Shown: positions 29,162 through 40,581 of the stretch, piece by piece
Position numbering within the stretch: the stretch's first letter is position 1
Layout: every line of letters starts with the position of its first letter
NCBI RefSeq assembly: GCF_963576675.1
Contig: NC_088910.1
Span: 106,358,807-106,422,806, forward strand
DNA: 64,000 nt
From: Euphorbia lathyris
Lineage: Eukaryota; Streptophyta; Magnoliopsida; Malpighiales; Euphorbiaceae
Direction: 5' to 3'
Notes under the pieces: generated by a model
What the model was told of the DNA's origin: nothing
The model's database searches: none
The model's input: only the letters and a program-made list of their open reading frames with translations
Translations under genes and position numbers: made by a program

Positions 29162-32100
29162 TGTTGAAACACCTTTCCATATGATTTTGATTTGACAAAA
29201 TAATCCATGATTAAGAGGTAATTAAATTTAAGTGCTTTGATTTGATTGTACTAATGAGTTTGTTCAATGTTAAGTATAAAAATATTTGTAAGAACAGGAA
29301 TCAAATTAAGACAGAACATAGTCAGCATGATAACATAGCACAGGCTGAGTAAAGAATAACTTAGTACGAAAGAAGGAAAGTCTTCTTCAATAATTGAAGC
29401 TTACAAATGAAGCTGATCAAAGAAGCTGAGTACAAAGCAACTCAGCATGAAAGAAAAGAAGTCTTCTTCGGAAATATATCTTGCAGAACGAAGCTGACCT
29501 TGGAAGCTGAGTGAAAAGCAACTCAGTATCGGAATTTGCTATTGGTGTGCCCTAGTTCTTAGGCATTGGTTCATGTATATTGTATTATGCTTTTTGATTA
29601 TTCTTGCATAGATACACTATTTGTGTTACATTAATAAAGGCATTAATCTAGTTCATTTATATCTTGTGCTATAATATGAATAGAGAATCCATTGATTGAT
29701 AATCGTAAAACCATATCCCAAGTCCATTCTATCATGGGAATGATTAGGACCATGGACTTGTATATTCGACGACTGTATGGTAGTAATTGATACTAGCCAT
29801 AGCACTTGATAAGTCAGTTGTGAATATGGGTACATGTTGTATACATGTGACTGGATCGATCCGCCCGAGAAAACTACATGGTAGTTGTGTCATTAGTTTT
29901 CTTAAGTAGGTCTCTAACTATCTTCAGACCAGATTTCATTATAATATCAATATGGGATCCGGTTCACTTTGACATACGCCTAACAGGTCTGTAACAGGAT
30001 GCTAAATACGGGTATGATTGGGTGAACAGGTGAACACGTTGGTATTGATATTGAAGTGATGGAATTACCACTCATGTAATAGTGAGATGATATCACAGGC
30101 CACTTGATGAGTGAGATTGATAAGTGTGTGGCCACACCCTGATAAGTAGTTTACTTATATGTTTCATCAATCTACTTTAGATCAAGAAATATCATAAACA
30201 TCAGAGAGGATAACAGCCGCCATGCCTCTAGTTTATAATATCGATATCAAATGGTAAAAGACGTTAAGAGATAACTACAGGGTCTCTGCATCTTTAGACT
30301 GCTGAAACTCTGTCTTGGTTAGGGGCAGTAATGGTTTGCTAGAACCCACTTACTGTCTGTGGACCGTGAGCCCACTGCTAGCTAAGGACAGTCCCATAGG
30401 ATCGTGCACATCGAACATCTGAGTTAGAACTTATAGAACGGTACATTGGAGAGATGAAGTTAATTAATTGATTGATAGTAAAATATCAAGGTAATTAATT
30501 GGTGGTTAATTAATTAATTAATTGATACTTTGTATCAAGGTAATTGATTAATGGTCTTAAGTGTTGAGTATTTAATTGATTAATTAGTTTACGGGATATA
30601 ATTAATTAATTTGTAAATTAATGAAATTGCATTCGGTGAATAATTAATTAAACTAATACGTTAATTTATTAATTAGTGTTGTTTGTTTAATTGGGGTAAT
30701 TAAATTTAATCTAATCATAATTAATTGCATAGAATAAATATTATTGGTATTTATTTATGTAATTAGATTAGGATTGGATTAGTTTTGTAATTAACCAATT
30801 AACCCTAAACTAATTAGGTTTAGGAATACACTATATATATAAATTAAAACATTGAAACCCTAATTAACCCACATTACATTCGGCCAACTTTTTGCTGTGT
30901 AAAGCAAAAGAATATTTGGCCACCACCACTAAGATTAATATAGTGGAATTTGGCAAAATTACATAATCTCTCCCGTTGTTCTTCCGTTCTTCGGCTAGCA
31001 CCAGTTTCGGCTCGATAGCTGTTCGTGCACCTGACTACGGAGATCTTACTACTTTGTGGATTCTTCAGCCGTCTCTAGAAGAGACAGTCCGGGTAAGTTT
31101 TTACTCTTAAACGGATCCAAAAGGTTTTTATTCAATCAATGGTTAACGGACAAAGATCAAGCTATAAGGGATTAGAAATAAATTTTAAACCGCAATTCCG
31201 CTGCGCTACAGTTGATTAACTGGCAATAATCCCTAACATTTGCAACAATCAAAGACAACGGCTATCAAAGTCAAGCTGAATGATTTTCAGGACAGCACCA
31301 ATGATCCGTTTGACAAAAGATAAGATCCAACAGAGATCTGCGCCAATTCAGAAGCTTTGGAATTATGCATGGATACTATTTCGAGACGCATGGGTCAACT
31401 ATCCGCTAGCTAAAAGACGAAACATGCACAAGAAGACAAACCTGCGAGAAGAAGACAAGCCTGGCGCCTGTCGAATTCAGACGACAGGATTGGCCTGCAA
31501 ATCTGAAGCTGACCAGAACCATGTCGGAAGAAAGAGCCATTTGAATTCAACGGTTAATTCCGGATTCAAATCATTGTATCTTCAGATTTCAACTATAAAA
31601 GGACAAGTGCACTTCTTGGATCCTTTGCCAAAAACACAAGTGAAAAAGAGCATACATACAAAGCACATCAAAACAAGAAGAAGATCTTACACCAAATTTC
31701 TATCTCTGTGTAAAAGCTAGTTTGATTTTGTAATCATCTAAAGTGTTCTTTGTCTAAAAAAGAACAAGTTTGTATCAATTGTAAAATTGAGAGAGTGGTG
31801 CTGAGTACTCGGTTTTAAGTACTCAGTGGTAGAGAAATCTAGGTGTTCGGCTATAGCACTTAGTAGGAGTTGAATAGACGAATAGAGGATGGTACTCTTG
31901 CATATTCAATTGTCTTGTAAACGGTTTGTGCTCTACCTTTAAAGAGCTCAGTATTGGATTGAAAAAGCCTAGAGGGATTCTAGGGACTGGACGTAGGCGG
32001 AGAGGCCGAACCAGGATAAGTCGCGCTGAGTAATTTCTAACTTTCTCTCAATATATATCTGTATGTGTTGCTTGCTATATTTACTCAGTATATAAATTGT

Positions 32101-32346
32101 TTAAACCGACACTGAGTAAATCAGAGTGCTGAGTTGGAAGCTGACCACAAAAGTGTCATTTCCCAACTCGCAAGTAAAACAGCTCTAGTCAGTATCTGAC
32201 TAAAGCCGTGTTACGCCTCACTCGGCCGTGCTGACCAAAACTAAGTTGTGAAACTCAAAGAATTATATTAAGTCAGCATAATTAAAACGAAAAAGTTATA
32301 TTAGTTCCTAACCCCCCCTCTTGGAACTAATCACACGGGACCAACA
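29162..32346 (+). repeat. 3' LTR of element B, split by a solo LTR
   Basis: TGTTGAAACACC to GGGACCAACA. Removing 29540-31238 and one copy of TTTGC leaves about 1481 bp, matching the 5' LTR (about 1477 bp). The TATA box TATAAAAG is intact at 31594-31601, unlike that of the 5' LTR. Confidence 0.94.
29540..31238 (+). mobile_element. Solo LTR of another Copia-type family
   Basis: A 1699-bp insertion flanked by TTTGC (29535-29539 and 31239-31243). It begins TATTGGTGTGCCC (probably TG mutated to TA) and ends CCCTAACA. It has a TATA-like run (about 30832-30845), blocks of repeated TTAATTAA near 30455-30670 and no coding region. The beginning resembles the LTR start of element E in style but is a different family. 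Orientation is inferred from the TATA run and termini. Confidence 0.75.
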
Positions 32347-32531
32347 GTAAACACATTGACACGAGGTATCATTTTATTCGGGAGTGCATTGAGTAAAAAG
32401 AGGTGACACTAAAGTACGTGAAGACGCAAGATCAGATTGTAGATATTTTTACGAAATCGTTGAAATATGATGTGTTCAGTTATTTGAGAGCTCAACTGGG
32501 AATTATGGAAAATTAAGTTTAAGAAGGCATG
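32347..32531 (+). pseudogene. Old Copia element G: RNase H C terminus
   Basis: This resumes exactly where 6557 broke off: HIDTRYHFIRECIE, TAA, KEVTLKYVKTQDQIVDIFTK and SYLRAQLGIMEN, then TAA. The last bases, AAGAAGGCATG, include a purine tract and the GCATG target duplication of the solo LTR that follows. Joining 6557 to 32352 restores the domain order, which confirms the nesting. Confidence 0.9.
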
Positions 32532-34367
32532 TGATAGGGGCGTTTCATCCCTATCTTTTAGCGTGATTTACGGTTTAGTTTTAGATGAAATAAATAAGTT
32601 TAATTGCAAAAATAGAGTGTTTAAATAAAATAACGAAATAAAAATAAATTCCGTACTTACGGTTAATTTTCCCTATTTTTGATTTCATTAGAAATAAAAA
32701 CGTCAAGCTAACTCGGCTCTCAAGAATTGTATTTCAGGTACGAGCAAGAAGTGAAAATCTACCAATATACGCGGGGCGTATCACTCCTCACGCGGGGCGT
32801 GAAACATTCAGTCAGAAATAATTGCCCTATCCACAGGCACCACGTGGGATCTAGTCACCAATACGCGGGGCGTATCAACCACCACGCGAGGCATGGAAAC
32901 ATGTGTCAGAAATGATAAGCCTAATCCTGAAGTCAGACTGCACGGTCTCCCTGAGTCAACTACCCTACACGGGACGTACCACCTTACACACGAGGCGTGT
33001 AAGGAAGTTCTTCAATGCAAAAAGCTCAGAGACTCATTTACGCGGGGCGTGTTTCGAATACGCAAGGCGTAAAAGGGCCAAATCAAGCAATAAAATCTCA
33101 GAAACTTAAACACGCGAGGCGCATCCCAGTCCACGCGAGGCGTGATTGAGACAACAAGATCTAGATTTGGTCCACATGCAGGAGATTTCTAACGGAATGG
33201 GCAATTACGCGGGGTGTACTCCACCATACGCGAGGCGTATCATGGGAAATCTGCACAAAATCATGTTCCTCCATGCTTGCATCTTATGAAATTACAACTT
33301 TGCCCTAGCTTGATGTGTATAAATAGGGGCTGAACCTTAAGTTTTGGGATATACTTTTACACACCTTAGACACACCTTTGTTATATCATTGTTAGTATAG
33401 TTTAAATTCTTGTTATTTTGGTGTGAGATTGTAGTTTACATAGCAATTCTCTTCCACCTTGAGAGCTTGTTCGTTGATCTCGGCATTCCATCAAAGTTCC
33501 GTTCCATCTCCGTTCACCAGGCTCGAAAGCTCCACCTCCAAGTCCTAAGAGACGGCCTTGAGTCCGGTTAGCTAGTTCCGAGGGCGGATTCTTCCCTTTT
33601 TACTTGCTAACTAGCTTGCACTCTTCCTATGTACTAGGCTTGGTTGTAATTCACATTTACATTCTCCATATTTATAATTTATGATTCATAATCTCTCTAT
33701 CTATATTTGTGTTGATGTTTGCTACTTGTTTTGATACTCGTAATTGATTATTGTGTAGGAGAACGCGATTTCCGACGCCATTCGAGCTATCTTTAGGGAT
33801 TCATATAGGTGTTGCCTTACCGACGGTGACGCTCCGGAAACCGTAGGGATTGACAAACCACGGAACTTACGGGCCCTAATTTCTGGTCCCAAGCATTAGA
33901 CACGCCTTGACTAGGAACCACGTAGTCTAAGTACTTCACGGATCGGTCACACTACACGTAGTCATCATTGCAAGAGTAAAACCTTAACCGTTTATATATT
34001 GAGAGTCGTTATTTGTCATATTTATAACTTATCGCCATCCATATCATTTCGTAGAGTTTTGTTATATAAACTTGTCTCACCCGTAGTTAGGAGTAGTTTG
34101 TAGTTGTTCCCCGAATCAACTCCAAGTATTCACCGCTTAGATAACGTATAAAACCGAGTCGTCTAATACTTGTAGTTATAAATCCCGTGGATTCGATACC
34201 CGGTCTTAACCGGATTATTACTTGATACGACGGGGTACACTTGCCCCTAAGTAGTGGCGTCTAGTAGAGTTAGAGCATTTAGAAAGATCACATCCATAGG
34301 CGTAACGCACTTATCGTAATATACATTTCATCATAGAAAAGCTCTACCCTAGTCCGCACACGCATCA
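32532..34367 (+). mobile_element. Solo LTR of the element-D gypsy family
   Basis: An 1836-bp LTR starting TGATAGGGG and ending GCATCA, flanked by GCATG (32527-32531 and 34368-34372). It aligns along its length with the LTRs of D but is more diverged. It keeps the TATA box (33318-33325) and all six palindrome pairs. A solo LTR with an intact duplication implies LTR-LTR recombination that removed the internal region. Confidence 0.92.
32768..33239 (+). repeat. Six palindrome pairs in the solo LTR
   Basis: Pairs begin at 32768/32789, 32872/32893, 32966/32987, 33039/33059, 33111/33132 and 33206/33227, spacing 21, 21, 21, 20, 21, 21. The core is TACGC-GGG-GCGTA. The copy at 32789 is CACGC-GGG-GCGTG, changed on both arms so that the palindrome is kept. 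Confidence 0.88.
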
Positions 34368-34370
34368 GCA

Positions 34371-34394
34371 TGTTCAAAATAATAAACTTAATTT

Positions 34395-34427
<33 letters not shown>

Positions 34428-34666
34428 GAATGGAAGAGAATGAGCCACATGGTCATAGTTTGATAAAGACCAAGAAATTTAGAAAGTATGACATATATAG
34501 TGATAATGTGGGGTAGAATTTAAAGATAATATATTTGTGTGTATATATAGTGGAAGACTCTATAAAGAGCTGCCATTTTCACTGTATTGGTAATGAGGTA
34601 TGTCAGAATAAAAAGAGTTGAAAATTAGTTATTTATTTCTTATTTTCGTAGCTTTTGAATATTACA
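34371..34666 (+). repeat. Probable 3' LTR of old element G
   Basis: It starts TGTTCAAAAT directly after the purine tract of G once the solo LTR is removed, has a TATA run at 34542-34551 and ends ATATTACA. It contains an AAT microsatellite at 34395-34427. The end point is a guess; the second LTR is outside the window. Confidence 0.4.
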
Positions 34667-36154
34667 TATATGATCCCTAAAATATTACAATTTTAGTCCT
34701 TTTTTTTTCTCTCCAACAATGTGTTTTATAAAGTTAAGTAAAATGTTCTAAATAATTAGTTTTAGAACATAAGATATTAGTTGTAGAACATAAGACATTC
34801 GTTCGAACATATGTTGGAGTATATGTTCTATATTTTATAACACGTGTTCTAAAAAGTTAAATAAAATGTTCTAAACAATGTTACATATATTCTAATTTCA
34901 TAATATGTATTCTAAAAAGGTTTATGCATGAACTCTAGTGACTTTTTAGATATATATTTTAAGAACATAAGACATTAGTTTTAGAATACAAGACATTAGT
35001 TTTAGAATATATGCATAACAGAACTATGCTGCAATATATGTTCTATATTTTATAGCATGTGTTGTAAAAAGTTAGGTAGAATGTTCTAAATAATGTTACA
35101 TATGTTCTATATGTTAGAGACAGTGTTGTCAAAAGTTTTATGCATGACATTGAAATAGATAGAATCTAGAATATGAGCAACATCATGAAAGATTTAGATT
35201 TTGTCCGTCACTTCCGTCTTTCACCATTGTTCGCCGATAATCAATTTTGACATATCTGAATCGAAATAGAACCATCAGGGAGAAGAAATAAATAGAAGAA
35301 ACGAAAAAAATAGAAAAGGAATAAAAGAAAGAAACAGAAAAATGAAGAAGAAGATCAGAAAGATCCTTACCACCGTAAAAATATTTATAATAATGTCATT
35401 AATAAGTGTTCTTATATAAATAATCTGTTCTCACCTAAGGAGGTGTTTTCACTTGATCCCTCCTGTATATATAGGAAACCCTAATACATATTGAGTTCTA
35501 GTAGAATACAATGACTAAGAGATAATGATACACTTATCTTAACACAAACAAAAACCTTATTCAAGTTGAAAACAATATCAAGAGGGAAAAAAGAAAAGAA
35601 AAAGAAACTAACTCTTAAAAGTTTATATTGAAAAGAAATTAAGCATCTGAGCATCAAGAATATGACACAACAATGACAATTGTTAGTCACTCAATCTCTG
35701 CCAATACACATATTTGTAAGTATGATAGTCCTTCGGGGTCTGTGGAGGGAGGGAGGGAGAGAGATTTCCATGTCTAGGCATGAAAAAGAAAATAGAATCA
35801 CTAGTTTGGATCTTGTCATGTAAGTTTGAGATCTTTAAGTTTGATTGATTGTTTACGAAGATGGAATGCATAATATGCAGTAACTAACAAAAACATCTTT
35901 GAATACTAAAATATTTCAGGTCTAAACTCGCGGCTCCTATCAAAGGAAAAGATGGAGATGGTCCATTACGAAATATGGAGATTCATAGCAGCAACCCAGG
36001 AATGCCTTAATTGAATCAATGAACTGAGTTTGGTTATTTGATTGGTTAAAAAATACATCAATTGTAACAACCTTTTTTTACAACCATAAATAAATATACT
36101 TACAACAATATATAACTATATATAAATATAATTAAATAAAAAAAACTAGGTAAT
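34667..36154. other. AT-rich spacer without a recognised gene
   Basis: No convincing coding region. 34719-35145 is a degenerate tandem duplication. A TATA-like run (TGTATATATAGGA) is near 35464. A TTTCAG junction followed by about 30 open codons is near 35915-36005. Origin unknown: remnants of older elements or unique DNA. Confidence 0.6.
34719..35145. repeat. Degenerate tandem duplication, about 230 bp
   Basis: The series ATGTTCTA(T)ATTTTATA, TGTTCTAAAAAGTTA, AATGTTCTAAA, then TTTATGCATGA occurs twice (about 34719-34935 and 34955-35145), with extra copies of AGAACATAAGACATTAG. Confidence 0.6.
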
Positions 36155-36587
36155 AAAAGTATTCGGCTATTGTCATATTACCCTGCTTCAGATTGTAAAA
36201 TTCCACTTTCTTCGGATCTCGGTACACTCGAGGCATATACTTATCAACAAACTCCTTTTTGAAGTCTTCATATGTCAGCACCCTAGGATCAACAATAGCT
36301 CTCTAGGTAGACTCCCACCAAGTAATAGCATGCTTCTTGAGTAAAGAGACAACGTAATCCAATCGCTGCTAAAGAGTGCACCTCAATCTGGGTAGAACCC
36401 ATTTAGTCTCCTTTAGCCATTCCTCGGACTTGGTAGGATCAGTGGTACCCTCAAAGTTTTCTGCCCCCATCTTCTTTAATCTCTCATAGTTACGATCAAT
36501 TGAAGGACCCGTCTGAGCCTGAGCTTGAGCTTGAGCCGCCATTACGGTCATCATTTCAGCAAACTGATGTAAGTTTTGTGGCATACA
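36155..36587 (-). pseudogene. Gypsy gag fragment
   Basis: Retrotransposon gag domain on the - strand, starting MPQNLHQFAEMM with an Ala/Gln-rich run, then NYERLKKMGAENFEGTTDPT and EEWLKE. After a break near 36369 it goes on as RLDYVVSLLKKHAITWWES, a TAG, RVLTYEDFKKEFVDKY and KVEFYNLKQGNMTIAEYF. It is truncated at both ends, with no LTR attached on this side. Chromovirus-like wording (Tekay/Del type) is likely but not certain. Confidence 0.82.
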
Positions 36588-36980
36588 TGTAACATCCCTA
36601 AAATCCTAACATATGAGTCTTCTCACATTCATATATGTTTTCATGATTGAATACACACATTTTAGATTCATCTCATTGTCATTAGACGTTTCGTATGCAT
36701 AATGCGATTACCATACGATCAGTAGGTGATTAGTGAGATGTAATGATTGGTTAGTGAGAGTTAATTGAGTTAGGACTTAAATGAATGAATACATATGACC
36801 TTAATTGATTAAATTGCACTCTTAGAGGGCTGAAATTGAAGTTTGTGAGCAAGCACCTCACTAAGCATGAGGTGTCACCCAAGGTTAAGACAAATTACAC
36901 CTCTTTAGTTTAAAAGGATGTACATTACTCATTCCTTATTATTCTCAGCCACAATTTCGACCATATATTTAGAAAACCTT
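36588..36980 (+). repeat. Probable gypsy LTR start, cut by element F
   Basis: It begins TGTAACATCCCTAAAATCC, a common opening of chromovirus LTRs, runs 393 bp without coding sequence and stops where element F begins. The remainder would lie beyond the window. Confidence 0.4.
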
Positions 36981-38440
36981 TGTTGAAACACCTTTCCACA
37001 TGATTTTGATTTGACAAAATGATTTAAGTTAACCCATGATTAAGGGGCAATTAAATTTAAGTGCTTTGATTTAATTGTACTAATATGTTTGTTCAATGTT
37101 GAGTATAAGTATAAATGAAAACAGAAATAAAAAGTAAGACAGGACGAAGTCAGCATGAGAACACAGCACAAGCTGAGTTGAGTGCAACTCAGCATAATAG
37201 AAGAAAAGTCATCTTCAGAACAAATGCTTAAAGATGAAGCTGACCAAAGAAGCTGAGTGGAATGCAACTCAGATAAGTCTTCTTCTAAACTAATGCTTGC
37301 AGACGAAGCTGACCACGGAAGCTGAGTAAGAATATGACTCAGAAACAAAGAACAAAAGCAACGTCAATAAAGTCAAGCTGAGTGTTCGTTAGGACAGCAT
37401 GATTGATCCGTTTGCTAAAAGACAAGATCCGACATCTGTCTGCACCAATAACACAAGCCTTGGAATTACGCACAGAGTCAATTTCGAGATGCATGGGTCA
37501 ACTGTCCGTTAGCTAAAAGACGAACTGGCACTAGAAGACGCACCTGTGGGAAGAAGACAAGCCTGACGCCTGCTAATTTCAGACGACAGGATTGGCCTGC
37601 AAATCTGAAGCTGACCAGAACAATGACACAATAGATCCGTTTGAATCCAACGGATAATTCCAGATTCAAATCATTAGAGCTTCAGACCTCAACTATAAAA
37701 GGACAAGTTCATTCTTGGATCCTTTGCCGATTGCCGAAATACAAAAGAGAAAAAGAGAAACATATAAAAGCACATTCAAACAAGAAAAAGATCTTACACC
37801 AAAATTCCATTTCTGTGTAAAAGCTAGATTGATTTTTTAATCATCTAAACTGTTCTTCATCTAGAAAGAACAAGTTTGTATCAATTGTAAAATTGAGAGA
37901 GTTGTGCTGAGTACTCGGTTTTAAGTACTCAGCGGTAGAGAAATCTAAGTGTTCAGTTATAGCACTTAGTAGGAGTTGAGTAGACGAATAGAGGAAGGTA
38001 CTCTTGCATATTCAACTGCCTTGTAAACGGTTTGTGCTCCACCTTAGAGCTCAGTATTGGATTGAAAAAGCCCGGAGGGACTCTAGGGACTGGACGTAGG
38101 CAGAGAGGCCGAACCAGGATAAGTCGTGCTGAGTAATTTCTAACTCTCTCTCAATATATCTATATATGTGTTGCTTAATTAAATTGCTCAGGATATAAAT
38201 TGTAAAAGCTGACACTGAGTAATCTTGGTGCTGAGTTGGAAGCTGACCTCAAGTGTTAATTCCCAACTCACAAGTAAAACAGTTCTAGCCAGCATCTGAC
38301 TAAAGCTGTCTTACATCTCTCGGCCATGCTGACCTAAATTAAGTTAAGTAACTTAAAGAATTGATAAAGTCAGCATAATTAAGCGAAAAAGTTACATTAG
38401 TTCCTAACCCCCCCTTGGAACTAATCACACGGGACCAACA
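36981..38440 (+). repeat. 5' LTR of element F
   Basis: A 1460-bp LTR, TGTTGAAACACC to GGGACCAACA, with TATAAAAGG at 37694-37702 and the same repeated GCTGAGT/ACTCAGC words near 37170-37340 as in B. Confidence 0.93.
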
Positions 38441-38442
38441 AG

Positions 38443-38455
38443 TGGTATCAGAGCC
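38443..38455 (+). other. Primer-binding site of element F
   Basis: TGGTATCAGAGCC, a perfect match to the site of B. Confidence 0.92.
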
Positions 38456-38504
38456 AAATAGCTCACTACTCAAAGATATAACTATCTTGAGCTTATCCCG
38501 ATAA

Positions 38505-38907
38505 ATGGTTGAGAACAGCACTCGTTTCCTTCCAGGAAATCAAACAACACAGATACTCCCTGAGGGATTATCAATTAGTCGGCCACCCTTGTTTTTCGGT
38601 TCAAATTATACATTTTGGAAAAATAGGATGAAGAACTTTATTCAAGCTACAAACATGAGTGCGTGGCTTGCAATAGTTCAAGGCCTATATGTGCCTTACA
38701 AAACAGTAGACAATGAAAAGTTGTCAAGAGTGAAACTGAGTGGTCAGAAGATGACCTTAAGAAATTATAAAATAATGCTTCGGCTATCAATATGCTTCAC
38801 TGTGCGCTAGATGCGGCAGAGTACAACAAAATTTCAGGTTGTGAGTCAGCACAGGAAATATGGAAGAAGCTCGAAGTAACTTATGAAGGCACGAGCAAAG
38901 TCAAGGA
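38505..38907 (+). pseudogene. Element F gag, N-terminal part
   Basis: It starts MVENSTRFLPGNQ, the same protein as the gag of B and C (FWKNRMKNFIQATNMSAWLA). Loss of one A near 38722 shifts the frame (NEKLSRVKLSG where relatives have NEKVVKSETEWSEDD). The reading then continues in another frame through NNASAINMLH and SGCESAQEIWKKLEVTYEG. It is interrupted at KVKD by element E. Confidence 0.9.
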
Positions 38908-40344
38908 TATTAGAATTAAAGGCTAACGAATAGCAGCGGAAATATAAAAATTTTAACCTTTTCCATTAACCTAAGATCCATTAATCGTTATTTCATATAA
39001 AGAGGGATAGAAGGAAATACCTTAATGAAGATCTATCTACCGTTGCAATCGAAGTTCCCACAACTCTTACACCGAGTTCCCAAGCACAAGACAAAACACA
39101 ACCCAAATCAAGTTAGATATCAAGCGTATGAAAGCAATCAAGAATAGATTGCCTCTAACAAATCAACACAAGATCAAGGAATAAAAGAAAGAGATGAAAA
39201 TCAATTGAATTGGTGGGAAGCGGTGAATATCTCGTCCTCGGCTAGGGGGTCGAAAATTCTCTCTCCTGGAATGCTTGTGTATTTCGAAAATCACAATGAG
39301 GGGGGGGGGGGGGGGTATTTATATTCTCTTGTATCTAAACCCTAGTTAGATAGAATTAGGTTACTTAATAAGAATTTAATTCGGAATAGAATTCTTAATT
39401 ATTATCTATTAATATATCTAAATATAAAGATAATAATAATAACCTTATTAGATAATAATAGGAGTAATTTTAATCTCATTAAAACTCCTAATTTAATTAT
39501 CCTTTTATTAATTTAATTCATAATCCTAATCTAATTAGGATTGATAAAATCAAATTAATTATTTATGTATTTAATACATAAATTTCGGTCCCCCCTTTAG
39601 TTATTGGGCCCTATTGGGCTCAGTTGGGCTTCCATCAATTAATTAACATCTGTTTCTCTTTTAGGCTCCAAGTCTTATGTGTGACCCATTAGGTTCTTAT
39701 TGCTTCTAGCCGTATGTAACTATTAAATTAATTTTCACAGAATTATATTTAATCTTTACATAACGGAATGAGTACGCGAAATGTGATTAGCAAATCCGAA
39801 ACATTCCCCCAGAGCTATAAGAAGACAGGTTGATTCTATCGTTGACCTTTCTGTATTAGTTACGGTATAATTCAATCCTTTATCAGCTACATCCTTGAAC
39901 TGAATCTTATGACTATGGATAATGTCAAGTCACATATAGCGAGACGTTCGTTTTACTTATACAGGCCGAATCAACTCCAATTAGATAGGTTAAGTGAAAT
40001 CTATATTTCAAGTCTTAAGCTATCACCTTGCAAGGATTTAGAGTCGAGTCTTCCACAAGCGATCCATGGATCTATCTCCCATTTATCGGGAGTGATAAAT
40101 GTTGAATCCAATGTATAATTATCCTGCAATTACTTCCTGTGATACCCAACGTCTGCCGTTCACACCCCAGAGTCATCTCTGTTAAGGATCGTGTTACAAC
40201 ATGATCAAAGTATCACATTCCGTAATCCAGAATGACCAATTAACATTCCTTTGAGTCTAAGGATTACTTATACCTATTAATACCAATGAGATGAACATGT
40301 GACAAGGATGAATCTACCCATCATGTTATCTCAATTCGGGTCCC
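38908..40344 (-). repeat. 3' LTR of element E, distal part
   Basis: It begins TATTAGAATT on the + strand and contains the purine/pyrimidine-poor block near 39600-39700 and a run of 16 G at 39300-39315. It ends at GTCCC, the duplication of element D, and resumes at 58869. Confidence 0.8.
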
Positions 40345-40581
40345 TGATAGGGGTATTTTACCCCTATCTTTTAGCGTGATTTACGGGATGATTTCGGGTA
40401 AAATAAATAAGTTTAATTACAAAAATAAAGTGTTTTTGATAAATAAAGAAATAAAAATAAAATCTCGTACTTTCAGTTTATTTTCCTCGTTTTTGAATAG
40501 TTTAGGAAATAAAAACGTCAAGCTAACTCGGCTCTCAAGTTTTGTATTTCAGGTACGAGAAAGGAGCAAAAATCCACTCAA

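Larger units (their letters stand above)
6558..32346 (+). mobile_element. Copia element B (SIRE/Maximus-like), inserted in G and itself invaded
   Basis: LTRs starting TGTTGAAACACC and ending GGGACCAACA lie between copies of GTAAA (6553-6557 and 32347-32351). Removing element C (in the 5' LTR) and a solo LTR (in the 3' LTR) leaves LTRs of about 1.48 kb and an internal region of about 9.0 kb. Order is primer site, gag, in-frame TAG, protease-integrase-RT-RNase H, a noncoding gap with a TATA box, an accessory ORF and a polypurine tract. The same family is present twice more, as C and F. Confidence 0.95.
36981..38907 (+). mobile_element. SIRE-like element F, 5' part, cut by element E
   Basis: It holds the LTR, primer site and first part of gag of the same family as B and C. 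Candidate target bases ACCTT precede it at 36976-36980; the right end is outside the window. Gag stops at 38907, where element E starts. Confidence 0.92.

Noticed and set aside
36060..36150. MITE-like AT-rich stretch with GTAACAACC and TTACAACC
   Set aside because: No terminal inverted repeat or duplication could be paired.
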